Shown: positions 35,336 to 46,900 of the stretch, piece after piece
Numbering within the stretch: the stretch's first letter is position 1
How the letters are laid out: each line of letters begins with the position of its first letter
From: Bog-950 sp964423405
GTDB lineage: Bacteria; Bacteroidota; Bacteroidia; Chitinophagales; LD1
Length of the DNA: 64,000 nt
Assembly (NCBI GenBank): GCA_964423405.1
Contig: CAYREY010000003.1
Coordinates: 91,404 to 155,403, forward strand
Direction: 5' to 3'
The notes under the pieces: model-generated
What the model was told of the DNA's origin: nothing
The model's input: the letters and a program-made list of their open reading frames with translations, nothing else
The model's database searches: none
Position numbers and translations under genes: made by a program

Positions 35336-37716
35336 CCCGAACCGCCTACTATAACACTGGCTGTAGCTGTACAGCCACCTGCATCACTTACCGTAACGGT
35401 ATAGGTGCCCGCTGCCAGACTGTTTAGGTTAGGCAATGTGGCTCCATTGCTCCAAAGATAGCTACTGGCTGTGCCCTGGGTTACATTTACAGCAGCTGTC
35501 CCGTTTACGTTGCCACAACTGGTATTGGTAGATGATGCCGATATGGATAATGTGCTTGAACTATTTACGGTAACACTGGCTGTTACAGTACAGCCGCCGG
35601 TACCGGTTACTGTAACAGTGTAATTGCCGGCTGCCAGGTTGCTTGCAGTAGCGCTGGTAGCACCACTACTCCAGTTGTATCCGGTGGCTGTGCCCGATGT
35701 AACTGTTACGGTTGCAGAGCCTGTATTACCATTACACCCGGCAGCTGTTGCCGATGTTGTAATAGCAGGTGCACCGGTATTACCCACCACAGCACTGGCG
35801 GTTGCCGAACAACCGCCTGTACCTGTTACCGTTACGGTGTATGTTCCACCGGTAAGGTTACTGGCAGTAGCACCGGTAGCACCGTTACTCCAGTTATATG
35901 CAGTAGCTGTACCCGAGCTAATAGTTACTGTAGCGCTACCGTTGGCGTTAGAGCAGGTAGCATTAGTTGCAGTGGCCGATACAACCACCCCCCCCGATGA
36001 ACCAACTACGGTGCTTGCCGTAGCCGTACAGTTAGCAGTAGAGGTTACTGTAACGGTATATGTACCAGCAGCTAACGAATTAGCTGTTTGCGTACTGGCA
36101 CCATTGCTCCAGCTATATGCCGATGCAGTGCCACCTGTAATGTTAGCCGTGGCAGTACCTGTGCTGGTACAACCGGCAGCAGTAGATGTTGCCGAAGCGG
36201 TAATGCCTGTTGATGAAGCTACGTTTGCTGTAGCTGTAGCCGTACAGCCCGATGCCGACACGGTTACAGTATAGGTACCGGCTGCAACACTGGTTAATGT
36301 AGCGCTGGTAGCTCCGTTGCTCCACGCATAGCCGGTAGGTGTAGCACCGGTAGTAGTTACGGTTACCCCACCATTATTATTGCCACAGGTAGTGGCAGCA
36401 GGTGTGGCAGATGCTGTAAGTGCACAAGCCGATGCACAGTTTTGTAGTGATGCCGCGCTTGTAATAATTAACTCACCTCCATTGCTATCCAATACACGCA
36501 CAGGATATGAAGCAGGAGTAGTATTGGTTCCGGTTGCAAAATTTTGCCAGGTAGTAGTGGTGGTTTCACAGCCGGGAGGGATGCACAATGCTGGAAAAAT
36601 ACAACCCGAACAATTTTGTTGCTGTACCTGTTGCTGCCAGGTGTATGGCCCGGTTCCACCACTTACAGTAACACTGTTGTTATTTTCTTTACAGGCTGTA
36701 AGAGTAGCACATGCATTAACCCTTATGGTAATCGTATCGGTATAGCCGCAGGGCAAAGTATAACTTATTATATGCGAGCCTATACCTGCAACAGCTGGTG
36801 TAAACAACCCTGTAGAAGAATTAACCCCTGGGCCGCTCCAGGTACCGTTAAGGGTAGGATTACAATCAGTGCCGGTTCCTGTAGTAACAGATAGTGTAGC
36901 GGGTGCATCGCTAATACAAAATGGCGCACGGGCGGTAATTTCGGCAAAGCAACAGCCATTGGGCACAATACTTACATCATCTATAAAATAGTATGCGAAA
37001 GGGTTAGGAAAAACCGGCTGACCCGTGTTTACTATATTGGTACCTGCATTATTAAAAAAGTTACCGATTGTAAAATATGTTTCGCCCCCTGCTGCAGTAT
37101 AGTTCCATTGCAATCTCACCCAGGCAGCGCTGGTATCTGTAATAGCATTGCATGAATAATTTAATTGCGGGGTTACATAAATTCCAGAATTTGTTTGCCC
37201 CGGACATGGATCGCGCAAATAACGGGTATTTGAAAAATAAATACCCATATTGTTTGTTGCATAAGGCATTAAATCTCCCAGGCTTACATACATAGATACA
37301 CAATAGCTTTGCCCTGCTACCAGTGGCGATGAAACACGGCCTTGTATATACTCCCGGTATTCATCAAGTGCTTCGTAAGTAATAATACCTGCATGCCTTG
37401 TTCCGGTATGCGAATATTGGAAACCAAGTGCCGCACTTGGCATGTTGGTTGGGCCAGGGCCACCTATTATAGGTAGTGTATTACATGCTGAAAAAAGATC
37501 GGGGCTGGAACAGCTATCGCCACCTACGTTGTTGCTGGCATTATCCCAGCTACCTGCCAAATCTGTAAAAAAACCTTCACCACCTAAATTTGCACAGTTA
37601 CTACTGGTTATCTCAAAACTTGGGTTTACTACCAGGTTTTGGGCTTTAACGGGGGTTGTATTAATAGATAATACATAAAGGAGCAATGCAAGGGCAATGC
37701 GTAAACAGTTTTTCAT
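34660..37716 (-). CDS. T9SS type A secreted protein with SprB repeats
   Basis: A 1018-residue protein with signal peptide MKNCLRIALALLLYVLSI, mature start near AQNLVVNPSFE. The N-terminal module (NLVVNPSFEITSSNCANLGG, AGSWDNASNN, IDDVSIVPNGCCF) is a carbohydrate-binding-like jelly roll. Ig-like domains and five SprB repeats of about 72 residues follow (CGNNNGGVTVTT; GYNWSSGATSATASNLAAGN), then a CPGD domain, a YQWYRDG domain and a type A sorting domain (MSVFPNPNAGSQWTIAVSQ, GVYMLKVTKGNKSVSQKLIRL). SprB repeats are known from mobile gliding adhesins, so a surface role is likely. The ATG at 37716 was preferred to the ORF start at 37803. Probably the first gene of a three-gene unit ending at 31270. 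Confidence 0.9.
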   Translation of the reverse strand: MKNCLRIALALLLYVLSINTTPVKAQNLVVNPSFEITSSNCANLGGEGFFTDLAGSWDNASNNVGGDSCSSPDLFSACNTLPIIGGPGPTNMPSAALGFQYSHTGTRHAGIITYEALDEYREYIQGRVSSPLVAGQSYCVSMYVSLGDLMPYATNNMGIYFSNTRYLRDPCPGQTNSGIYVTPQLNYSCNAITDTSAAWVRLQWNYTAAGGETYFTIGNFFNNAGTNIVNTGQPVFPNPFAYYFIDDVSIVPNGCCFAEITARAPFCISDAPATLSVTTGTGTDCNPTLNGTWSGPGVNSSTGLFTPAVAGIGSHIISYTLPCGYTDTITIRVNACATLTACKENNNSVTVSGGTGPYTWQQQVQQQNCSGCIFPALCIPPGCETTTTTWQNFATGTNTTPASYPVRVLDSNGGELIITSAASLQNCASACALTASATPAATTCGNNNGGVTVTTTGATPTGYAWSNGATSATLTSVAAGTYTVTVSASGCTATATANVASSTGITASATSTAAGCTSTGTATANITGGTASAYSWSNGASTQTANSLAAGTYTVTVTSTANCTATASTVVGSSGGVVVSATATNATCSNANGSATVTISSGTATAYNWSNGATGATASNLTGGTYTVTVTGTGGCSATASAVVGNTGAPAITTSATAAGCNGNTGSATVTVTSGTATGYNWSSGATSATASNLAAGNYTVTVTGTGGCTVTASVTVNSSSTLSISASSTNTSCGNVNGTAAVNVTQGTASSYLWSNGATLPNLNSLAAGTYTVTVSDAGGCTATASVIVGGSGTGNVAITTDKTAICPGDSAILCAPSGYQSYLWNNGSTTDCIKVKLAGNYYVTVTDLDNCTATSPATAITAYQQPSVSISVNGDTLVAYNSSSYQWYRDGVLISGATDAIYVPSVSGSYTVVVSNAAGCTAQSLPVVVTITGINDMAKESMSVFPNPNAGSQWTIAVSQSWIGANCEVYDAIGRMVYKEEIKNEHSIVELNIAPGVYMLKVTKGNKSVSQKLIRL
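35336..36420 (-). repeat. five SprB-type coding repeats
   Basis: About 217 bp (72 residues) per unit. Each unit has a Cys-Gly/Ser-x-x-x-Gly-x-A-x-V start, YxWSNGATxxTxxxLAAGTYTVTVT, GGCTATAS and a Val-rich end. Boundaries are approximate. Confidence 0.75.
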
Positions 37717-37862
37717 AAAGTACTTAAGTTGTGTTAGCGATTTTGAGCGACCGATTTCGAATATAAAAACAACTATGATATATAAAGCAACAATTTTATG
37801 CAAGGTCTTAAAATTGTAAATATCTGGTATTCAATTAGGTCATACATTAATAATCGCAAATA

Positions 37863-37891
37863 AAAAAGGCCGGCTAAAAGCCGGCCTTTTT
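37863..37891 (-). terminator. intrinsic terminator after the 3522-residue repeat protein
   Basis: A 13-bp perfect stem (AAAAAGGCCGGCT and its complement) with an AAA loop; the flanking A/T runs give a T-tract on the minus strand. It lies 21 bp beyond the stop at 37913. Confidence 0.92.
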
Positions 37892-37912
37892 AAATTAAGA
37901 TGTTATGAAACA

Positions 37913-40900
37913 TTACCTCGTCAGTACAATTTTCTGGGTGTATACCTCGTTAGCCGATGATACTACAGCCGTGTAGGTACCCGATGCCAGTCTTGCCAGG
38001 TCGAAGGCAATGGTGTTGGCACCTTTGTTTACCACATGGTTGCTTTCCAGTACTTTCTGGCCTACTATGTTGTAGAATGCTATACTTATTTCCTGCTCTT
38101 TGGTACCGGTCACTATCAGACTGGTACGGTCGGTAGTTGGGTTAGGTATAAACTCTTTTACACTAAAGGTAGCCTCACCTACTATACGGGCACTTACTAT
38201 ATCGGTGTACTCAAACGCATTGTCGTAGTCAACCTGTTTCAGTCGGTAGTAGTAAACCACACCGGCAGCTACGGTCATATCATCGTAGTTATAGTTATGC
38301 TGTGTAGTAGCATTGTTGTGGCCTTCTACAAAACCTATCTGTGTCCAGTTCTGGCCATCGGTGCTGCGCTCTACTTCAAAGCCGCGGTTGTTCACCTCTA
38401 TGGCAGTTGCCCAGCTCAGGCGTATGTAAGCGTTGTTCATTACATCGGCCTGCAGGTATATCATCTCTACCGGCAGCGGCTGGCTTTGTTGCGAACCGTG
38501 CAGCCAGAATTCTGAAAACTCGGTTACCGTCATTTGTACATAGTGGTGTGTTTGTGCACCGCCATATATACCCTGGAAACCCGTGTTGCTGCCTGTGTAT
38601 TCGCCTTTTATAAGCGGACGGTTTGGCGTGGTATTGTCACCAAACACGCGGTACAGGCCGCTTGGCGTGTTGTTCAGGTAGTTGCCGTCTTCGTTGTTAC
38701 CGGTGTATTTGGTTACATACAGCTGGTTAAAGTTGTATACATCATCCAGCTCGGTACAAGCGTAATCAGGGTTAGGGTAGCCGGTGTTGTTGTTCCAGGC
38801 ATCGGCTTTCAGTGTGTTGTAATCATCATCGCTAAAGAACAACATCACATCTACACCCGTTGTAGGCGCTAAGGTAGATGTCATTTTAAAGTGACGACGC
38901 ATAGCGGTATGCTCGGTCCAGGTACAGTTGGTTGCCAGCGGGTTGTTATATATTACCGGTGGTGTGGCGTCTTTGTACACATCAACGGTTACCAATCCAA
39001 GGTTGCTGTGGTTGTCGTTAATAGCCATTATGGCGTTGTTAGTTACTGCATCGCGGAAAGTAACCCATTTGTTATAGTCGTTAATCCAGCAATCTACAGT
39101 TATGTTACCGGTAGCCGAGGTCATTACTATATCGTTCGGGCGGCCGGTAGGCGCTGTTACCGCACTGCTGGTAGTGCTGCAACCGGCAGCGTCAGTTACA
39201 GTATAGGTACCCGATGCACCGGCGTTCAGTTCGTGTATACCCTGGTTGGTAGTAGAGGTATAGAATGAACCCGGATAGGTATAAGGTGGTGTACCACCCG
39301 AACCGGTTACCAGTACATAGTATTTATCGCCCACGGCAAAGTTCATACACTCATCTACCACTACGTTGGCTACTACCGGTGTGCCGGCCGTTACAACTGC
39401 TGTAGCAGCAGTGGTTACAGGGCCGCAACCAGAGCCGGCCTGGCCTATCTCGCAATAATAGTAGGTGGTGCCTGCTACTACCGGTGGGGTATAGCTGGCG
39501 TTGTTGGCGCCGCCGATTAATGTACCACCCGAAGTAGAGTTGGTAGTGTTTGAATACCACTGGTAGCTGTATGCACCGGTACCGCCATTAGCCGTTACAC
39601 TTATTGGTGATGCCGTACCACCCGAGCATAAACCGGTTTGTGTAGCCGGTGTAGGGTTGCTTACGGTTGGGTCTGGTAGTATGGTAACGTTGGCAAACAA
39701 ACTGTAAGCGTCATCGCAACCTGGGCCGGTTGAGTACACCTTAGCCCAAAGCGGCACTGTAATAGCCGGTGCGTTTGCTGCGGTAGTAATACTAAGGTCG
39801 GTAGTAGTTTCACCAGAGTATGTTACACCAGTAGGGTTACTGTTTGTTACAATGGTACCGTTATCGTACTCCCACTCATATAGCAGGTTTGGTGCACCGC
39901 CACTGGCAGCAACAGTTAAGGTAGCATTACCGCCAGAGCATAGGTAAACATCTACCGGCTCCAGCGTTATTGCCGGGTCAGCTTTTACATCTACCGATAC
40001 GTTAGATGACGTATTGGTACAGTTAGTACTCATAGTTACTGTTGCTCTGTACAGGTAATTACCTATACCCAGCGCTGTGCTGGTGTTATATGTAGATGAA
40101 GTAGTGCTTTGTACAGTACTCCAGCTACCGCCGCCGTTGGCGCTGCGTTCCCACAGTATGTTGGTTATTGCGCCGGTACCACCGGTAACAATAGCTGTAA
40201 GTGTAGCGCTACCACCTGAACATACATCCTGGTTTCCTGATATAGAAATATTAGGAACTGATGCAGCGGTAACTACTACCTGATCGCTGGCCGTACAACC
40301 ATTGCCAGCTGTTACAACTACTGTATAGGTACCGCCTTGTGTAATGGTAGGCGATGCTGTGCCACTACCGGTTACACCGGCAGTAGGGCTCCAGTTGTAA
40401 GATGCGGTACCGGTTATATTGATATTGTCAACCATAGGGCCGCCTACATAGGCACCATTAAGGTCCCCATCGTTCACCCAGCGGAAACCCAGCAGGAAAC
40501 GTTTGCCTACTACAGCAGCAGGCATAGTAATATTTGCCGTACCGCTGGTAGGTGCATTGGCAAAGAAAGCGTTGGTACTACCCATGCCACGGTACAGGTT
40601 AAATGTGCCGGCGTTATTACCTTCACTTATAGGCACCCAGGTTGTACCGTTATCCAGCGAGTACATTACCTGTAGGTAATCGTATACATCGCTGCCAGAG
40701 TACGTACCACCCACCTGATAGTTAAAGCTTAGATTAACTGAAGTGTATAAACGCGCATCTACCGGTGTAGTGTTGTAGGCTATCTCGTCCAAAGTACCGG
40801 CATCCCAGGCATAATCTCCCGGCACCACAGGTTCGTAAATACGACGATCAAACATGGTTAAGCCCGAACCCGATGTAATGTTGTTTACCGGGTTAGCCAT

Positions 40901-43900
40901 ATTGGCTACAGGTGTTGCACCGTTATAGGTAATCCACCATTCGCTGCGGTTGGCAGGCTCAAGGCCATACAGATATTTAATTCTCCAGTTGCTGGTAGTA
41001 GAAGTAACTTCAGAACTTACGCCCGTGCCAAAGTTCTCAGTAAATATAGTAGTGCTGTTTGAAGTAGCATTCAATACCACACTCGAAGAACAGTTAAGTG
41101 TCACATCCGATCCGGCATTGGCTACAGGTACTGGTTTAATTTCTACCGCACCGTTCATAGGTACATTACAAGCGCCGCTATTAACCGATACTGTATAGGT
41201 ACCGGCTGCACCTGTATTACCAATGGTAAGTGCGCCACCCGAACTCACAACCGGCGAACCAAAGGCCGAACCATCACGCATCAGCTGGTAAGTAAGGCCG
41301 TTGGTTGAGTTATCCAGCCCTACAACTACCGGAGTTAATGCATCATAACATAATTCGGTGTTGGCAGGTGTTACATTGTAAATGTTTACGTTACTGGTAA
41401 TTACGAAATCGGCTTGCGAGCGGCAGCTTGGGCTGCTTGAGCAGGCTGCCCAGAAAGTATAGGTACCCTGGGTGTTTGTATTTGCTAAGCCAGAACCAGG
41501 TACACCAACCGGATTAAAGGTTTCGCCATATCCTATCGGCGAACCACCAGATGAACTGGTGTACCATTCTACAGTACCCGGTTGGTTAATCAATACATTA
41601 CCACCCACCGGAGGTGTTACTGTCCATGTAAAATCATTATTTACTACATCTGAACCACCGTCGGTAGTAGAGATAAGGGTATAAGTAATTCCGGCTGTAA
41701 GGGTAAGCGGGTTACCAATACTACCCAGTATAGGCTCACCGCCCGAACCGCTGGCATTATCAGCTCTAAGCAGCGTACCGGTTGCACAGCTACCAGGTGT
41801 AAAGCCGCCTGTTACTATATAACCTGCGCCATTGTAACTGGTATTGGTATTCATTTCAAATATATAATCGCCGGTTACAGATACCTGGAAAGGTATGGCC
41901 GAGTAAGTACGTACAGCTCCGGTAAATCCACAAGTACTGGTATTAGCAGCACCCGATGGTGTAGCTGCAGTAGGGTCGCCTGCAAGCCAGCCTCCATAAA
42001 TCTGGTTAGGGCCGGGTATGGTAGGTATCACAAAATTCTGTATACATACGCTACCGGCATCTACCGATAGGCTACCACTACCACCCTGACAGATAGATAC
42101 CGGATTAACAGCTAGTGGTGTAGGTACTGCGTTTACAGTAAGTGTGCCCAACATTGGTGTAACACAATCTGGCACTGCTGTTAATCTTACTTTAACCGAG
42201 TGGCTACCTGTAGCAACACCGGTAAATATCGGGCTGCTCTGGAAAGCACCAGCATCAAGCTGATACTCGTAGTTAAGGCCAACAGGGCTGCTTACCTGTA
42301 TAGTACCCGATGGTACTGCACAAGTAGGTTGCGCTGTTACTGTAGCAGTAGGTGCAGGTGGCGGAGAAGGTACCGGGCCCACTGTAGCAGTATTGTTATT
42401 AGTACAACCACCTACGTTTGCTTTCACATTAACTGTATGTGTGGTCGACGATAATCCGCTAAATGAAGTAGAAGCTCCATAAGTACCACCATCAATATTA
42501 TAGGTGTATGCACCAAGTGGCGCAGTAACGGTTATAGTACCCGATGGTGTAGTACAGGTTGGGTCTGTTACAGTTAATGTAGGTACCGCAGGTACCGGGT
42601 TTAATGTAATATCAACATCATCGGCAGATGCAACACAAGGTGCGTTGGCAATTGTCCAACGCAAGGTGTATGTACTGCCTACAGTACCACTAAACGATGA
42701 GGTAGGACTGGTTGGCGAAGGTATAGAACCACCCACACCAGCAATAATGCTCCACGAACCTGTACCAACTGCTGGTGTGTTTCCGGCAAGTGTGGTAGTG
42801 TTTCCACAAACCACCTGGTCGGCACCAGCCGCTGCTGTAGTAGGTGTAGCCACCAAAGTAACTATCACATCATCCGAAGATGGAGTACATGGTGCGTTGG
42901 CAATAGTCCAGCGCAGAGTATACGCTACACCAGCTGTACCTGTAAAGGTAGATGTTGGGCTGGATGGGGTAGTTACAGTACCACCAGCACCCGATATAAT
43001 TGACCAGGTACCAGTTCCTATAGATGGTGTATTAGCAGCCAATGTTGCTGAGCTACCGCACACGCTTTGGTCTGGACCAGCGTTAGAAGTAGTTACGCTC
43101 GCAGCAAAACTAATTACCACGTCATCGGTAGATGCTGTACAAGGTGCATTTGATATAGTCCAACGTAAAGTATAGGTATTCCCCGCTACACCGCTAAATG
43201 CCGATGTTGGGCTTGAGGCTGTTGTTATTGTTCCACCGGCTCCCGAAACAATAGACCATGAGCCAGTACCAATTGCAGGTGTATTACCGGCCAGCGTAGT
43301 GCTGGTAGCACATAATGTTTGGTCGGGGCCTGCATTAGCAGTTGTAGGGCTAGGTGTTAAGGTTATTACCACATCATCGGTAGAAGCGGCACACGATGGG
43401 TTAGATATTGTCCAACGCAGAGTATATGTGTTACCGGCTATACCAATAAATGCTGATGTAGGGCTGGATGGTGTAGAAACAGCACCGCCGCTACCCGATA
43501 TAACGCTCCAGGCGCCTGTACCAATAGTTGGTGTATTGGCCGCAAGTGTTGCGTTAACACCACATACTGTTTGATCGGCACCTGCAGCAGCAGTAGTCGG
43601 GTTCTGTTTAAACACAACTACCACATCATCGCTCGATGATGCACATGGTGCATTGGCAATGGTCCAACGAAGGGTATAGGTATTGCCTGCAACACCACTA
43701 AAGGTTGATGTTGGGCTAGATGGAGTAGTAATAGTACCACCTGTGCCACTTATTATAGTCCAGGTACCTGTACCAACCGATGGGGTATTACCGGCCATAG
43801 TAGTACTGCTGCCGCAAATATCCTGATCGGCACCGGCATTGGCAGGTGTTACGTTCGATGTGAAGTTTATTACCACATCATCGGTAGAAGCTGCACATGG

Positions 43901-46900
43901 TGCATTTGATATGGTCCAGCGTAGGGTGTAAGTAGTACCGGCTACACCGTTAAAGGTAGATGTAGGGCTGGATGGTGTAACAACTGTACCACCGGCTCCA
44001 GATATAATGCTCCATGCACCTGTACCCACACTTGGAGTGTTGGCCGCAAGCGTAGCAGTATTGGCACACAGTGTTTGGTCGGCACCGGCAGCAGCAGTAG
44101 ATGGTGTAGCTACCAGGTTAATAACCACATCATCGGTAGAAACTGCACATGGTGCGTTTGATATGGTCCAGCGAAGTGTATAGCTAACTCCTGCAGTACC
44201 GCTAAATGCAGATGTTGGGCTGGATGGTGTAGTTACTGTACCACCTGCACCCGAAACAATTGACCACGCACCGGTACCAATAGTTGGAGTATTGGCTGCC
44301 AGTGTTACGCTTGTACCGCACACAGTTTGGTCAGCACCTGCTGTAGAGGTAGTTGGGTTTTGTTTCAATTGTATTACTACATCATCGGTAGAGGCTGTAC
44401 ATGGTGCATTTGATATAGTCCAGCGTAAGGTATAAGTAGAACCTGCTGTACCGCTGAATGCAGATGTTGGGCTGGAAGGTGTGGTTACGGTACCACCGGT
44501 ACCCGATACGATTGACCAAGCACCGGTACCCACAGTAGGTGTGTTACCTGCCAGGGTTACACTGGTACCGCACACTGTTTGGTCAGCACCAGCTGCAGAG
44601 GTTGTTGGGTTGGCTTTAAACGCTATAATAACATCATCCGATGAAGCAGTACAAGGCGCGTTTGAGATAGTCCAGCGTAAGGTGTACGTTACACCGGCAG
44701 TACCGCTAAACGCAGATGTTGGGCTTGATGGTGTGGTAATAGTACCACCCGCACCACTTATAATACTCCAAGAACCGGTACCTACTACCGGCGTGTTTCC
44801 GGCAAGTGTAGTGCTGTTTCCGCATAAATTCTGGTCTGGGCCTGCATTAGTAGTTGTAGGGTTACCGGTAAAGTTAATCACCACATCATCCGATGAAGCA
44901 GTACATGGCGCATTAGTAATCGTCCAGCGTAGTGTATAGCTGGTACCCGCTGTACCACTAAAAGTAGATGTAGGGCTGTTTGGCGAAGCTACTGTACCAC
45001 CTGCACCCGATATAATGCTCCAGGTACCTGTACCTACGCTTGGCGTGTTTCCGGCTAAGGTAGTGCTGGTAGCACACAAAGTTTGATCAGGGCCGGCATT
45101 GGTTGTTGTAGGTGTGGCCGTAAATGTAATAACTACATCATCGGTAGAAGCTGTACATGGTGCGTTCGAAATAGTCCAGCGCAACGTGTAAGTAGTACCG
45201 GCAGCACCGCTGAATGTAGAGGTTGGGCTTGAAGGTGTAGTAACAGTGCCACCTGCACCTGATATGATGCTCCACGCGCCGGTTCCTATGGCAGCAGTAT
45301 TAGCAGCCAGCGTAGTGCTTGTTGCACATAGCGTTTGGTCCGGGCCGGCATTAGAAGTAGTAGGGTTCTGTTTAAAGTTTACCACTACATCATCGGTAGA
45401 TGCTGTACATGGTGCATTGGCAATAGTCCAGCGCAGGGTGTATGTACCACCTGCCGTGCCACTAAATGCCGATGTTGGGCTGGATGGAGTAGTGATAGTG
45501 CCACCGGTACCACTTATAATGGTCCAGGTACCTGCGCCAATAGTAGGTGTATTACCTGCAAGGGTAGTACTTGTACCGCATACGTTAATATCGGCACCGG
45601 CGTTAGCCGTTGTAGGGTTGGCTCTCAAGTTTATTACTACATCATCGGTAGATGCGGCACAAGGCGCGTTAGAGATAGTCCAGCGCAGGGTATAAGTAGT
45701 GTTAGCTGTACCGGTAAATGTAGTTCCATTGGCTGCTGAGTTAGCAAAGCTACCACCTGTACCTGATACTACAGACCAAGCACCGGTACCTATTGCAGGT
45801 GCATTTGCGGCTAGTGTAGCGCTGGTAGCACAAACAGATTGGTCAGGACCGGCGTTAGATGTTGTTGGATTTTGTTTGAATGTAACTATTACATCATCGG
45901 TAGACGCTGCACAGGCTCCGTTGGTTATAGTCCAACGCAGGGTATATGTACCACCCGCCGTACCACTAAAAGCCGATGTAGGGCTGGATGGCGTGGTAAT
46001 GGTACCACCTGTACCACTTATAATGGTCCATGCACCTGTACCAACGGTAGGTGTGTTGGCACCAAGCGTGGTACTGTTACCGCATATAGTAATGTCTGAA
46101 CCCGCGTTGGCTGCTGTTGGAGCCGAGCTAAGGTTTATTGCTACATCATCGGTAGAGGCCGTACATGGTGCATTTGATATAGTCCAGCGCAAAACATAAC
46201 CGGTGTTAGCTGTACCGTTAAAGGTAGTACCATTGGCTGCTGCGTTAACAAAGCTGCCGCCAGCACCAGATACTACCGACCATGCACCTGTACCCACAGC
46301 AGGCGCATTTGCTGCCAGTGTAGCGCTGGTTGCACAAACCGATTGGTCAGGCCCGGCATTAGATGTTGTAGGGTTTGCTTTAAGGCTTATTACTACATCA
46401 TCGGTAGATGCTGTACATGGCGCATTGGCTATAGTCCAGCGTAGCGTATAGTTGGTGCCCGCCACACCGGTAAAAGGCGATGTAGGGCTGGTTGGAGTGG
46501 TAATAGCACCACCAGCACCGGTTATTACAGACCAGGTTCCTGAGCCTGACGAAGGAGCGTTACCCGCCAGTGTGGCTCCTGTACCGCATATTGTCTGGTC
46601 AGCACCGGCAGCAGAAGTGGTTGGGTTAGAACGAAGGTTTATAACTACATCATCTGTAGAAGCTGCACAAGGAGAGTTTGAAATTGTCCAGCGCAGGGTA
46701 TAGCTTGTATTAGCCGTGCCGCTAAACGCAGTATTATTCAAAGCTGCATTGGTAAAGCTGCCACCTGTACCCGATATAATAGACCAGGCACCTGTACCCA
46801 CAGTTGGCGCATTACCCGCCAAAGTAGCACTGGTAGCACAAACCGATTGATCGGCACCGGCATTCGATGTAGTTGGGTTAGCGCGTAAGGTTATAACCAC

